A DNA stretch of 64,000 nt from Deltaproteobacteria bacterium (GTDB lineage Bacteria; Desulfobacterota; Desulfomonilia; Desulfomonilales; Desulfomonilaceae). The DNA is taken from assembly GCA_021777225.1 (NCBI GenBank), contig JAJYDQ010000005.1:1-64000 (forward strand), read 5' to 3'. The notes under the pieces were generated by a model. It was not told the DNA's origin. It searched no databases and saw nothing but the letters and a program-made list of their open reading frames with translations. Both the position numbers and the translations under genes were made by a program. This document shows, piece after piece, positions 1 through 8,570 of the stretch (positions within the stretch are counted from its first letter, which is position 1; each line of letters opens with the position of its first letter).

Positions 1-655
1 AATCTTGACGTGTCCCCTGACCATTTTTGTACATAAGTCCGAGATTGTTCTGAGCATCCGGGAGGCCCTGTTCAGCGGCCTTAACATACCATTTTAAGGC
101 TTCATTGAAATCTTGACGTGTCCCCTGACCATTTTCATACATGACCCCAAGATTAAATTGAGCGACTGAATACCCTTGTTCAGCCGCGAGACGATACCAC
201 TTCAAGGCCTCAATGTGGTTTTGAGCGACTCCTAAACCATTATCGTACATAAAACCAAGGTTGCTTTGAGCGACTGAATACCCTTGCTCCGCCGCGAGAC
301 GATACCATTTAGCAGCCTCTTTGAAGTCTCGAGGACCGGTCAAGCCGTTTTTGTACATGAGTCCGAGATTGTTCTGAGCATCCGGGAGGCCCTGTTCAGC
401 CGCCTTACGATACCATTTAGCCGCCTCCTTGAAGTTTTGAGGCGCCCCCTGACCTTTCTCATACATCCCGCCCAGTTTGAATTGGGCCATTGAATAACCC
501 TGTTCGGCAGACTTATGGTACCATTTTACAGCTTCTCTGTCGTCTTGAGGCGCTCCAAAGCCATTATCGAACATAAAACCCAAATTGAATTGAGCAAGTG
601 GGTCATTATGCGCTATCGCCATTCTTCTGATTCGATCTATCTCAGATTTTGCCAT
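1..655 (-). CDS. Sel1-like repeat protein, C-terminus outside the window
   Basis: The reading frame stays open from an ATG at 655 to the window edge, giving about 218 visible residues; the C-terminus is missing. After a short N-terminal segment (residues 1-18) it is built entirely of 36-residue Sel1-like repeats with the pattern AQxNLGxMYxxGxGxxQ(D/N)xxEAxKWYxxAAEQG; five full repeats and the start of a sixth are visible. Sel1 repeats are alpha/alpha solenoids used as protein-binding scaffolds. No signal peptide is visible, so I infer a cytoplasmic protein or an unusual start. A GGGGAG stretch lies 12 bases before the ATG. The repeats are also nearly identical at the DNA level (see findings). 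The family is clear; the specific role is unknown. Confidence 0.85.
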   Translation of the reverse strand, partial: MAKSEIDRIRRMAIAHNDPLAQFNLGFMFDNGFGAPQDDREAVKWYHKSAEQGYSMAQFKLGGMYEKGQGAPQNFKEAAKWYRKAAEQGLPDAQNNLGLMYKNGLTGPRDFKEAAKWYRLAAEQGYSVAQSNLGFMYDNGLGVAQNHIEALKWYRLAAEQGYSVAQFNLGVMYENGQGTRQDFNEALKWYVKAAEQGLPDAQNNLGLMYKNGQGTRQD

Positions 656-1083
656 CTCAGAATATATCTCCCCGAGCTATAACTTGTGAACCCCAATTTG
701 TCTAAATCCGACAATCAATTAACAGCACTTAAGCTGATTCACCTGTATCCCGAATGAAATGCCACACACCCTGAACCGCTTGCTCAGTGGCGTCTTTCAT
801 CCCGGAATCCGCAAATGATGGCTTTCTAATAATTCACCGTCGGCCGTCAGGTCAAGCATGATCATGCAATTTTAGGCATGAAGAATAGAAGCAAAGACAA
901 GATAATCAGGCCCTCCGTAGAGAAATTACTTCACAACAAGCATTTTTCCCTTTTTAATTACGAAAGCCGGAGAGTTGTGGCCTTGTCTTAATTATGTATA
1001 TCTCATAATTTGTTATTGTGGTAAGATTTATAAGATAAAATGCGCTTATCTGAAATAGTTGGGAACTTCTTGAGGACAAAGAA
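656..1083. other. Intergenic region without a recognisable gene
   Basis: It separates the leftward Sel1-repeat gene from the rightward polysaccharide block and should hold the divergent promoters. I see a 12-base palindrome GCATGATCATGC at 855-866 and an AT-rich stretch around 990-1040, but no convincing -35/-10 pair and no ORF with a ribosome binding site. Confidence 0.5.
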
Positions 1084-2103
1084 ATGAGCAATCAAACCCC
1101 ATCAAAGAAGGTCGTCCATTTCTTGAGAGAAAAATTGGGGCTTTTGCCCCCAAATTATCAGACTATCGTTAAAGGAATCCTTAGTTATCTGCCTGGAATA
1201 TATACGTTTGTCGACCAGACGAGATCTGCGTCCACCCGTTTTTGTTATTCTGTGTGGATGAGACATCTTGTGATCTCTTGGGAGTGTGGGGGGCTAACGT
1301 CTTTCCCAAACTCGTTGCTGGAACTTGGGCCGGGCAGTTCTTTTGGGGTAGGGTTAGCGGCCATGTTGACAGGGACTAATCGATATTACGCGCTCGACGC
1401 TATAAAATTCACAGACCTGAAAACCAATCTCGAAACGCTTGATGAGTTGGTTCGCCTATTTCAGGACCGAGTTCCTATCCCTCACGGAGAGGAGTTTACT
1501 ACCGAGGTCAGGCCACATCTGAAGACTTATGATTTTCCGACTCACATACTAGACGACGAACATCTTAAAAAATGTTTGTCTGTGGAACGAGTTCAACTCA
1601 TAAAAGAAGCCCTTAAAAGAGCATTCTCGGAGTCAGATCAAAAACAAAACTCCAAAATCCAAATTTTTTATCTTGCTCCTTGGTCGGACTATAAGGTCTT
1701 GCCTGAAGGCTGCGCTGACATGATTCTGTCTAATACCGTTCTCCAGTGTGTCGATAACCTAAGTGACGTTTATGAAAGTTTCCATTACTGGCTTGCGCCG
1801 GATGGTTTCATGTCCCACAATATAGATTTCAGCTCTTATGGCGCCACAAAAGAGTGGAATGGGCACTGGGCGTGTTCGAAACTGGAGTGGTCTCTGATGA
1901 GGGGCAAACGCCCTTATCTTATAAATCGTGAGCCATATTCAAAACATGTAGGTTTGTTAAAACAACTGGGGTTTAATATCGTTTGCGACATTAAGTTCAC
2001 TACTGAATCTGGAATAAAACGTTACGAGCTTGTCGAAGAATTCAAGGACCTGTCGGACGATGATCTCTACACTTCAGGATCAATGCTTCAAGCAACTAGG
2101 TAA
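1084..2103 (+). CDS. Class I SAM-dependent methyltransferase-like protein
   Basis: 339 residues; GAGGAC lies just upstream of the ATG. A glycine-rich motif I (LLELGPGSSFGVG, residues 78-90) is followed by an acidic residue after the next strand (YALDA, Asp105), as in Rossmann-fold methyltransferases. A later segment, ADMILSNTVLQ near residue 218, fits the strand that follows the SAM site. The C-terminal half resembles methyltransferases that act after a WLAPDG-type motif. The substrate cannot be read from the sequence. It starts a rightward run of five genes (methyltransferase, beta-helix protein, small secreted protein, flippase, glycosyltransferase), so a role in modifying a surface glycan or its precursor is an inference from context. 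Confidence 0.72.
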   Translation: MSNQTPSKKVVHFLREKLGLLPPNYQTIVKGILSYLPGIYTFVDQTRSASTRFCYSVWMRHLVISWECGGLTSFPNSLLELGPGSSFGVGLAAMLTGTNRYYALDAIKFTDLKTNLETLDELVRLFQDRVPIPHGEEFTTEVRPHLKTYDFPTHILDDEHLKKCLSVERVQLIKEALKRAFSESDQKQNSKIQIFYLAPWSDYKVLPEGCADMILSNTVLQCVDNLSDVYESFHYWLAPDGFMSHNIDFSSYGATKEWNGHWACSKLEWSLMRGKRPYLINREPYSKHVGLLKQLGFNIVCDIKFTTESGIKRYELVEEFKDLSDDDLYTSGSMLQATR

Positions 2104-2117
2104 CAAGGGAATTCTTC

Positions 2118-3770
2118 TTGTATAAAAGACTAGGGCAAATCTTTCATGGGCTTTTGCTGTGGACCTTGATGCTTGGGTTTGGCGGGGCTCCTTGCGCTAG
2201 TGCTACCATATATCATGTTGATGTAAATTCCGGAGATAACAGTTTCCCTGGGACGGAAGAAAAACCTTTCAAGACTATCAACCAGGCATCCAAAGTAATG
2301 GAGCCGGGGGACAAGGCGATAATCCACGAGGGAATATACCATGAACAGATAATGGGTGGAAAATCGGGACTACCTGACAAGCCCATAGTTTATGAGGGAA
2401 CTAACAGGGATAAAGTCATACTTCAAGGATCGGTAACAGTTAGAGACTGGAAAAAAGTGGGACAAGTATGGTTTATGGTCGGCTTGAAACCTATCACGAG
2501 AAAAAATCTTTTTGTGATGGTTGACGAAAAATATAAACTCAAGCAGGTCGAACAGCCTCATGGAATGCCTGAAGGCAGTTTTTGTCTTGACCGCGACAGC
2601 AATTACTTTGTCAGACTCGCTGGGGACGCCAACCCTAACACCGACCATGTAGTTGATGTTTATGAACTGGATCTCGGTTTCAACGCTGGCGACAGGTGGG
2701 GGGGAACTGCAAAGAAATATATAATATTACGGAATATGACCATACAGAAATATGGCGCCTATGGGGTTTCGGCCGCTCCGGACCAACATGAACAGAATGG
2801 GCATTGGGAACTCGCTAATCTTAAATGCCAGTTTAGCTCCTGTGGAGTTTTTTCCGCTTTGGATGACTGGTATATTCATGACTGTCAATTCTTGCGAAAC
2901 GCGATTCACGGGTGTCAGATCGATGGATGCAGGGTGAGGTTTGAGAATAATGTCAGTAATGAGAATGAGTATTTTGGACATTCAGGTTACGCAGGCGCCG
3001 GACTGTTGATAGGACCCAACTCGTGGGCAAATTCATGTGAAATCAAGGGAAACACATTTAGAGACAATGGATATTCTGACGGATATGGCGCCGGAATCTA
3101 TTTAGAAGGACGATCTGAAAAAAATACTGTTGAGAATAATTTTATCTATGGAGGGACTCACGCTGGGATTTGTTTTTATGGTTCATCCTATAACAAGGTA
3201 TTTAACAACTTGTTAGTCGATATAGCTCCGAAGAATACTTGGGAACTTTGCGCTGCTTTTGTAGTTTCACATAGTCGTGAGGGAGTGGCAACTCAATCTG
3301 TTGGGAATGTGATAGCGTATAATACAGTTTATAGATGCGCTTCTCCTGTGGCCCTTTCCAAACCCGAAAGCCAAATACCTCAAGATCAATTGAATCAATT
3401 TTTAGATAATGTTTTCTCATATTGTCGCCGCATGCTGCCCAAGCCTTCTCAGTCAGTAGCTATATTCAAAAACAATGGTTGGTTCAGTTGTCCCGAGCAA
3501 TATCAAAAGCCACCTTCGAATTTTGAAGAAACCGTAAAGAATTTGTACGAGAGTTACCTCATTTCCGGCGTGGGTTCTCTGGATTCAAGCCCTATAAAGG
3601 GTACGGATCCTTTGTTCGAAAATCCGAGCCGTCAGAATTTTGCGCCGTCCCAAAATTCTCCTCTTCTTGATAAGGCTACACCTCTTGATTTTGTTAAAAA
3701 GGACATTCGTGGAATATCTAGACCGCAGGGGGTTGCTCCCGATATTGGCGCTTACGAGCTAACTCAATAA
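2118..3770 (+). CDS. Secreted right-handed parallel beta-helix protein
   Basis: 550 residues from a TTG start, with AAGGGA seven bases upstream and only 14 bases after the previous stop, so probably co-transcribed. A signal peptide is clear (hydrophobic residues about 11-27, likely cleaved after ASA). The mature protein opens with a segment typical of beta-helix polysaccharide-active proteins (VDVNSGDNSFPGTEEKPFKTI, with conserved GT..KPF.TI). It continues with coils rich in Asn/Gly such as ENNFIYGGTHAGICF and NSCEIKGNTFRDNG. Such folds occur in polysaccharide lyases, C5-epimerases and NosD-like proteins. Export to the periplasm or surface and action on a glycan are inferred; catalytic residues cannot be assigned. 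Confidence 0.8.
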   Translation: MYKRLGQIFHGLLLWTLMLGFGGAPCASATIYHVDVNSGDNSFPGTEEKPFKTINQASKVMEPGDKAIIHEGIYHEQIMGGKSGLPDKPIVYEGTNRDKVILQGSVTVRDWKKVGQVWFMVGLKPITRKNLFVMVDEKYKLKQVEQPHGMPEGSFCLDRDSNYFVRLAGDANPNTDHVVDVYELDLGFNAGDRWGGTAKKYIILRNMTIQKYGAYGVSAAPDQHEQNGHWELANLKCQFSSCGVFSALDDWYIHDCQFLRNAIHGCQIDGCRVRFENNVSNENEYFGHSGYAGAGLLIGPNSWANSCEIKGNTFRDNGYSDGYGAGIYLEGRSEKNTVENNFIYGGTHAGICFYGSSYNKVFNNLLVDIAPKNTWELCAAFVVSHSREGVATQSVGNVIAYNTVYRCASPVALSKPESQIPQDQLNQFLDNVFSYCRRMLPKPSQSVAIFKNNGWFSCPEQYQKPPSNFEETVKNLYESYLISGVGSLDSSPIKGTDPLFENPSRQNFAPSQNSPLLDKATPLDFVKKDIRGISRPQGVAPDIGAYELTQ

Positions 3771-3879
3771 ATTTTTTCTCAGGATTATTTGATAAAAAGC
3801 CACTTGAAATTCCTTTCGGTTCAAGGATATGAAGACTGCAGAATTTTTATATGGAACTGCTTAGTGGGATGAACTCTCC

Positions 3880-4446
3880 ATGAAAGTTAAAGGTTGTTTT
3901 GGTTTAGTTCTGGTTTTTTTAATGTCATCTTACCTGTTTGGGCAAGAAGTGCCATTTATTGACGCCCTTCATCCTCCTGACGAACAGGATATAACCGAAG
4001 CGACCCTTTTCAAGTTAAGCCGTATGCTTATGTACTCAGACATGTATTCGGTTATAAGGATTAAGGATGGCTTGCCGGTAGGTTACGCGCCTTGGGACAG
4101 AATCAACAGACGTTGGACCCTTTTTAATATGCACGGAGAGTATAGGGGAATTATCCAGGCGATAGTCGGTCAACAATTTATCAAGCATCAGAGAGTAGAC
4201 ATTTGGTACCAATATTATACCCAATATTTGTTCTATTTTAAGGACAATGTTTATAGAGGGGTAATGATAGCTTCTCTCGGAGGCAGGCCCAAAACTGAAA
4301 CCCTACCAGAGGGTGAACTAGGTGGCAGTCTCGATCTTTACCCGATTGGAAACATACCTTTGAAGCCTCCGGGCATATCCATAAATATTGATCCGGCCAA
4401 GCGCCCTATGGGGATTGATATTTCAATTATATATCGTTTGCGCTAG
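3880..4446 (+). CDS. Small secreted protein of unknown function
   Basis: 188 residues beginning with a convincing signal peptide (MKVKGCFGLVLVFLMSSYLFG, cleavage near residue 21). The rest is a compact, aromatic-rich domain (WYQYYTQYLFYF) with no motif I recognise. GGGATGA lies 8-14 bases upstream of the ATG. It sits inside the polysaccharide block, 109 bases after the beta-helix gene and just before the flippase, so a periplasmic accessory role is plausible but unproven. Confidence 0.6.
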   Translation: MKVKGCFGLVLVFLMSSYLFGQEVPFIDALHPPDEQDITEATLFKLSRMLMYSDMYSVIRIKDGLPVGYAPWDRINRRWTLFNMHGEYRGIIQAIVGQQFIKHQRVDIWYQYYTQYLFYFKDNVYRGVMIASLGGRPKTETLPEGELGGSLDLYPIGNIPLKPPGISINIDPAKRPMGIDISIIYRLR

Positions 4447-4480
4447 AAGTTTTTCGAACTTCAGCGCCCACTTGAAATAC

Positions 4481-5950
4481 ATGTCGCTGGAATCTAAAAA
4501 AAGCCTTCTGAAAAATACTCTGGCTCTATCAATCCCTAGCGCTGTCAATCCATTTGTTTCCCTGGCCCTGGTGTATGTTGTTTCGAGAAGATTGGGCGTG
4601 GAAGGAATGGGGCAGTATTCTCTCCTCCTGTCATATCTGAACATTTTTACGACTGTCGCTTCATTAGGGCTGGGAGGGCTTATAGTCCGAGAAGTGGCTC
4701 GAAAACCTGAGGATGTCCACACACTCACAGGCAACGCCCTCCTTTTTGGTCTCGTTTCCAGTAGCATCGCCATGGTTTTAATGGATTTCGGGGTCACTTT
4801 TTTACGATATGACAATGAACTACTAACAGCCTTTTTGTTAGGTTCCGTAGCCCTTATTCCAGCGAGTTGCTCCCGATTTCTTGAGGCTAGCTTTCGGGCT
4901 ATTGAAAGGTCGGAATTCATAGCTTTGGGTCAGTTCATGGAAAATGTGTCCAAAGTGATTCTGTGTACGGCCGTTGTTTTGACCGGATATGGAATTGTGG
5001 CTATTTCCGCTATGACAGTGCTTACAAAGCTGCTGGCCCTGGGCTTGCTTCTGGTCTTCTACTTTAATGTTGTAGGCGTTTTTTCAATAAGATTTAAAAA
5101 AGATATTTGGACAATGCTATTTAGGGAAGCCCCAACATTCATGGGCATCGCCATTTTCTCCACCATACATTTAAATGTGGACATGATTTTGCTTTCGAAA
5201 CTAGCAGGCGTCTTGTCGGTGGGGATTTACGGGGCAGCCTTAAGAATTAATCAGATGTGCGTCATTGTTCCTATGGCCTTTTCTTTGGCTATACTGCCGA
5301 TATTTTCACGACATTTCGGTTATGGATTGGAAAGCCTGCGAGAGAAAACAGAACTTTCCATCCGCTATGTCCTGATAGTTTGTTTACCAATGGCCATAGG
5401 CATGATTCTTCTGGCCGACAAAGTCATCTTTCTGATTTATGGCAACAAATTTGCTCAGTCCGTTTTCATTCTGCAGCTCATGGCGCCTTCTTTGATCCCT
5501 TATAGTCTCGTATTGATACTTGCCCAAACGCTTATCGCAGCAAACCAGCAGGGGCTCGACATGAAAATTAATATGGTCGCCGCTGCCATGGCCACGGTCC
5601 TGAATTATATATTAATCCAACATTTTGCTGAGGTCGGGGCAGTGATGGCGAACATCATCACCATAGTAGCGTTTGTAATCCTCCAGCTTTTGTTCGTTAC
5701 TAAAAATTTGTTCCCGGTGCAACTTGTTCAGATATCGAAAAAACCGCTTTTAGCAGCGACTGGAATGGCATTTGTGACTTACTTGCTTCGTGAGTTTAAT
5801 ATGTTTTTAAATATTGTGATTTCAGCGGTAGCTTATTTCGCACTTTTGTTTTGCCTCAAAGGTTTGTATCCTGAGGAAATCGCGACGATAAAAAGTGTAG
5901 GGCAAAAAATTGGGCAACGCAGCTTTAATTATATCCGGCGCCGATTATGA
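4481..5950 (+). CDS. Polysaccharide flippase, Wzx/PST-type membrane protein
   Basis: 489 residues from the ATG at 4481. An in-frame upstream start at 4388 would add 31 residues inside the previous gene and is less likely, because MSLESKKSLLKNTLALSIPS begins just as flippases of this family usually do. About 12-14 hydrophobic membrane segments cover the protein, with the early signature RRLGVEGMGQYSLLLSYLN typical of the polysaccharide transporter/MATE-like superfamily. The predicted role is flipping of lipid-linked oligosaccharide across the inner membrane. The gene overlaps the downstream glycosyltransferase by 41 bases, indicating translational coupling. The ribosome binding site is weak. 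Confidence 0.82.
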   Translation: MSLESKKSLLKNTLALSIPSAVNPFVSLALVYVVSRRLGVEGMGQYSLLLSYLNIFTTVASLGLGGLIVREVARKPEDVHTLTGNALLFGLVSSSIAMVLMDFGVTFLRYDNELLTAFLLGSVALIPASCSRFLEASFRAIERSEFIALGQFMENVSKVILCTAVVLTGYGIVAISAMTVLTKLLALGLLLVFYFNVVGVFSIRFKKDIWTMLFREAPTFMGIAIFSTIHLNVDMILLSKLAGVLSVGIYGAALRINQMCVIVPMAFSLAILPIFSRHFGYGLESLREKTELSIRYVLIVCLPMAIGMILLADKVIFLIYGNKFAQSVFILQLMAPSLIPYSLVLILAQTLIAANQQGLDMKINMVAAAMATVLNYILIQHFAEVGAVMANIITIVAFVILQLLFVTKNLFPVQLVQISKKPLLAATGMAFVTYLLREFNMFLNIVISAVAYFALLFCLKGLYPEEIATIKSVGQKIGQRSFNYIRRRL

Positions 5951-7046
5951 TTCGGATTCTGCTTATCAGTACCGAATCAAGAAATTTGCAGAGCTTCTAG
6001 AAGAACACTCAATAGGATGTGATTTTCTTTTTACTTCTGAGGCCCTGCCTATTAAGAAAGTAACAACTTCATCGCTATTTATGCCGTTACGGTTGAATCA
6101 ACTTCGAAATTACAGATATATCTACTGTGGGGCGCCATTCGTAGGGCAGTCGCTATATTGGGTTCATAAACTTATTCCAGGTATTGTCACCCTGGATATG
6201 CATGGGGATGACATAGGTCAGTCGGCTCAAGCCAATCAGCTACGCTCAGGAGATCCTTCGGCAGGACCTTCTTTTCTGCATAAATTGCAGTATTACATGG
6301 CATTGCGCTCAGCGGATTATATCCTTACACAGTCTGAGTGGCATAAGGCCGACTTGGTTAAAGCTGGCGTCAAGCCTGACCGAGTCGGTGTAGTAAGAAA
6401 TGGGGTGGACCTTGAACTTTTTCGACCTTTACCTCAAGTGGAAAGCCCTAAATTTACATTTGGTTATGCGGGTGAATTCCAGACTTGGCAAGGCATAAAC
6501 GATCTCATATCCGCTTTCGAAATGGTTTCTGACCCCAAAATAACCATGTTGCTGATTGGTTTTAGAAATTCAGATCAAAGTGTCAAACAGATTTTTTCAG
6601 AAAAATTCGGCCATAGGGTTAAATTGGTAGACAGAACAGATCGAAAAACAATGCTTAACTTATTAGGGTCCGCCTCCATTCTTATTTCCCCCAGACCAAA
6701 CCACATAGCTTCAAGAGCGGCTTTTCCGGTTAAATTTGCGGAATATGCGGCGCTCGGTCGCCCAATTCTAGTTAATGACGTTGATGAAACAACTGACTTT
6801 ATTCATAGATATGAATGCGGATTCGTATCATCTCCCCCAGACCCTAAAAATCTTGCCAAGACAATGGAACTTGCCGCATTTACTCCACGGGATTTGTTGA
6901 TTCAAATGGGAATTAAGTCTCGCAAAATGGCTGAAGAGAATTTTTCATGGCCAAAGATCGGGGCCGGATACGCTACACTAGTAAAAAGCCTAATTGAAGA
7001 AACGCGCTCCAAAGATCTCAAAAAAACCGGACTTTTTCGAAAATAG
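5910..7046 (+). CDS. Glycosyltransferase, GT-B fold (family 4-like)
   Basis: 378 residues from a TTG at 5910 with AGGG about 10 bases upstream, overlapping the flippase gene. The N-terminal half holds the acceptor-side Rossmann domain (DMHGDDIG). The C-terminal half has the expected linker and nucleotide-sugar signatures: NGVDLELFRPLP near residue 166, GYAGEFQTWQGI, and PVKFAEYAALGRPILVND near 275. The first Glu of the usual E-x7-E motif is not evident (ASRAAFPVKFAE), while the second is present. It probably adds a sugar to the lipid-linked glycan handled by the adjacent flippase; donor and acceptor are unknown. Confidence 0.82.
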   Translation: MGNAALIISGADYDSDSAYQYRIKKFAELLEEHSIGCDFLFTSEALPIKKVTTSSLFMPLRLNQLRNYRYIYCGAPFVGQSLYWVHKLIPGIVTLDMHGDDIGQSAQANQLRSGDPSAGPSFLHKLQYYMALRSADYILTQSEWHKADLVKAGVKPDRVGVVRNGVDLELFRPLPQVESPKFTFGYAGEFQTWQGINDLISAFEMVSDPKITMLLIGFRNSDQSVKQIFSEKFGHRVKLVDRTDRKTMLNLLGSASILISPRPNHIASRAAFPVKFAEYAALGRPILVNDVDETTDFIHRYECGFVSSPPDPKNLAKTMELAAFTPRDLLIQMGIKSRKMAEENFSWPKIGAGYATLVKSLIEETRSKDLKKTGLFRK

Positions 7047-7065
7047 TCGGGCGTATACAAAATGA

Positions 7066-7098
7066 AACCGGGAGCTTCTTTTATGAAAACTCCCGGTT
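7066..7098 (-). terminator. Stem-loop terminator between convergent genes
   Basis: A perfect 9-bp inverted repeat, AACCGGGAG (7066-7074) and CTCCCGGTT (7090-7098), with a 15-base loop. Read leftward it is followed by a T-rich stretch (TTTCATTTT), so it best serves the short leftward gene at 7128-7211; it may also stop the rightward glycosyltransferase transcript. Confidence 0.6.
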
Positions 7099-7127
7099 GT
7101 TAGATTCATGGTAAAAATTCTTTTGGC

Positions 7128-7211
7128 TTACATGCCGGACCAGTCTTTTTTGTTACCAAACGCAAGCCACAATATAGCTGTACCTACGGAGACTAAAAAT
7201 AGAACCTCCAT
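7128..7211 (-). CDS. 27-residue single-pass membrane protein
   Basis: The ORF encodes 27 residues beginning MEVLFLVSVGTAILWLAF, a single hydrophobic span, followed by a charged tail (GNKKDWSGM). Expression signals are unusually good for so short a gene. There is a strong ribosome binding site, GGAGG, eight bases before the ATG. A near-consensus sigma-70 promoter lies just upstream (7235-7262), giving a leader of about 17 bases, and a hairpin terminator follows (7066-7098). Its neighbours on both sides are separate transcription units. I do not recognise the family. Small one-span proteins often bind and tune larger membrane proteins, but no partner can be named here. The complete set of signals is why I call it a gene. 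Confidence 0.65.
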   Translation of the reverse strand: MEVLFLVSVGTAILWLAFGNKKDWSGM

Positions 7212-7234
7212 GTCCCTCACCTCCAACTCTACAA

Positions 7235-7262
7235 AATATACGTGGCTTTTTATATATGTCAA
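7235..7262 (-). promoter_or_regulatory. Sigma-70-type promoter for the 27-residue protein
   Basis: On the minus strand TTGACA (7262-7257) is separated by 16 bases from TATATT (7240-7235). Transcription should begin near 7228, about 17 bases before the start codon. Confidence 0.6.
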
Positions 7263-7300
7263 CATGAAAATTAACGCGTTCTCACGAACTTATGAAAATC

Positions 7301-8407
7301 CTACAGTTGTCCTCCCATGGATTTCGCGTATCCGGTCAGTTCTACGTAGCCACTACCTCTGACAGGTTGATTTCCCACAATACCGGTAACCCTTGCGGCG
7401 CCTTCCCAATAACTTGTTTCGCCGCCCTTTTTGGCCGTAAGCTCCTGGTCCCTTATCGCAGGTACTATTTTCAATTTAAGTTTTTTTTCTGGGACTTCTA
7501 TTACCCATTCCAAAGGATATCTGGCTTTCGTGTGAGGACTTACCCAGAAATTTGTGGGTGTTATAGATATTGAATCTCCGGAGAGATGGACATAGTTACC
7601 CGATGAATCAACAAATGTCGCAAACGGCTTGTCGAAGGAACCATCCTGGTTGCGCAAATGGAAAGCCATTAACTCGGTTTTGTCATCAAATTGAATACTG
7701 AACCAATCCCAACCAACTTGGTCCTTGCTTAATATCGACGACCCAAATTCATGGTCCATCCACATCAGACCAGAGACCTGATGTTCTACCCCGTCGAACG
7801 ACAAGGTACCTTGGGCGCTAAGCCTTGTATATGAATAGTAATAGCTAGCTTGATTCATATCGCTTCCCTTAACACTGAACCCCTTGTCTCCGTGTAAAAC
7901 TACCGGTTTCTCAGGAGTGAGCGTTAAGTCTATCGCATAACGTTCTTCTTTTGCCTTTATCCGTATTTTTTCGCCATTCTGTGACGCGCTCCAATTCCTA
8001 ATATGCACATTTAAACTATCGTTAGCCGCGCCTGACAATCCCGGGCCCTTCCGTGAAATGATTTGGGTATGAAAAAATTTGTTGTCAGTGATATCTGTAA
8101 TAGCAAAATGAGCTGGATATAAATCTCTAACGCGCCACGTGGAACCATTTCTTGCAGGTTTTTTAAAAAGACCACGACGGAAGAATGTCAGTTGCGTTCC
8201 CCATTCATGATTTTTTGAAGCCAGGTTTCCTGTAAAATACCACCACTCGGTCTCAAAGTCCGGGTGTTTACCGTGATCACGAGGGAAAGTTATGGCTCTA
8301 TTTTGAGTCGCCTTTTCAAATTCATCGCAATATGAAAAACACGCGAACATTAGAAGAAAAAGGCCTAGTAATAGAAAACAAATTGCCAATCGACTGGAAA
8401 ATCTCAT
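7301..8407 (-). CDS. AttH/CrtC-like secreted lipocalin-type protein
   Basis: 368 residues with an N-terminal signal peptide (hydrophobic residues about 8-26). The segment HPDFETEWWYFTGNL (about residues 48-62) is the hallmark of the AttH/hydroxyneurosporene synthase-like family, which pairs two lipocalin-like beta-barrels; MWMDHEFGSS in the middle is another conserved element. Family members are exported and often annotated as predicted secreted hydrolases or carotenoid hydratases. No carotenoid genes are near, so the hydratase role should not be assumed. It is transcribed away from the HtrA-like gene, sharing a 160-base divergent promoter region. Confidence 0.8.
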   Translation of the reverse strand: MRFSSRLAICFLLLGLFLLMFACFSYCDEFEKATQNRAITFPRDHGKHPDFETEWWYFTGNLASKNHEWGTQLTFFRRGLFKKPARNGSTWRVRDLYPAHFAITDITDNKFFHTQIISRKGPGLSGAANDSLNVHIRNWSASQNGEKIRIKAKEERYAIDLTLTPEKPVVLHGDKGFSVKGSDMNQASYYYSYTRLSAQGTLSFDGVEHQVSGLMWMDHEFGSSILSKDQVGWDWFSIQFDDKTELMAFHLRNQDGSFDKPFATFVDSSGNYVHLSGDSISITPTNFWVSPHTKARYPLEWVIEVPEKKLKLKIVPAIRDQELTAKKGGETSYWEGAARVTGIVGNQPVRGSGYVELTGYAKSMGGQL

Positions 8408-8570
8408 TGTGTGTCTCCAGCTTTGAAACCATGGCCAGCTTTCGGTTGACTAAAGTTGTTAAGCGCACTCATGGATTAAACTTCCTCTCTTGCTTCCGAC
8501 CGTCAGTTTATACTATGAGAATTTTTCGCCAACTCAATATTACAGATTTGCCTTTAGCAAAGGAGTTTTT

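Noticed and set aside
284-493. Rightward frame across the Sel1 repeats
   Set aside because: It is antisense to a clear Sel1-repeat coding frame, and its repetition only mirrors that gene.
1-655. Possible CRISPR or satellite array because of regular 108-base repeats
   Set aside because: The period is a multiple of three, the frame is open throughout and it translates to Sel1 repeats.
7108-7362. 84-codon rightward frame near 7.1-7.4 kb
   Set aside because: It is antisense to the well-signalled 27-residue gene and runs into the AttH-like gene; no binding site.
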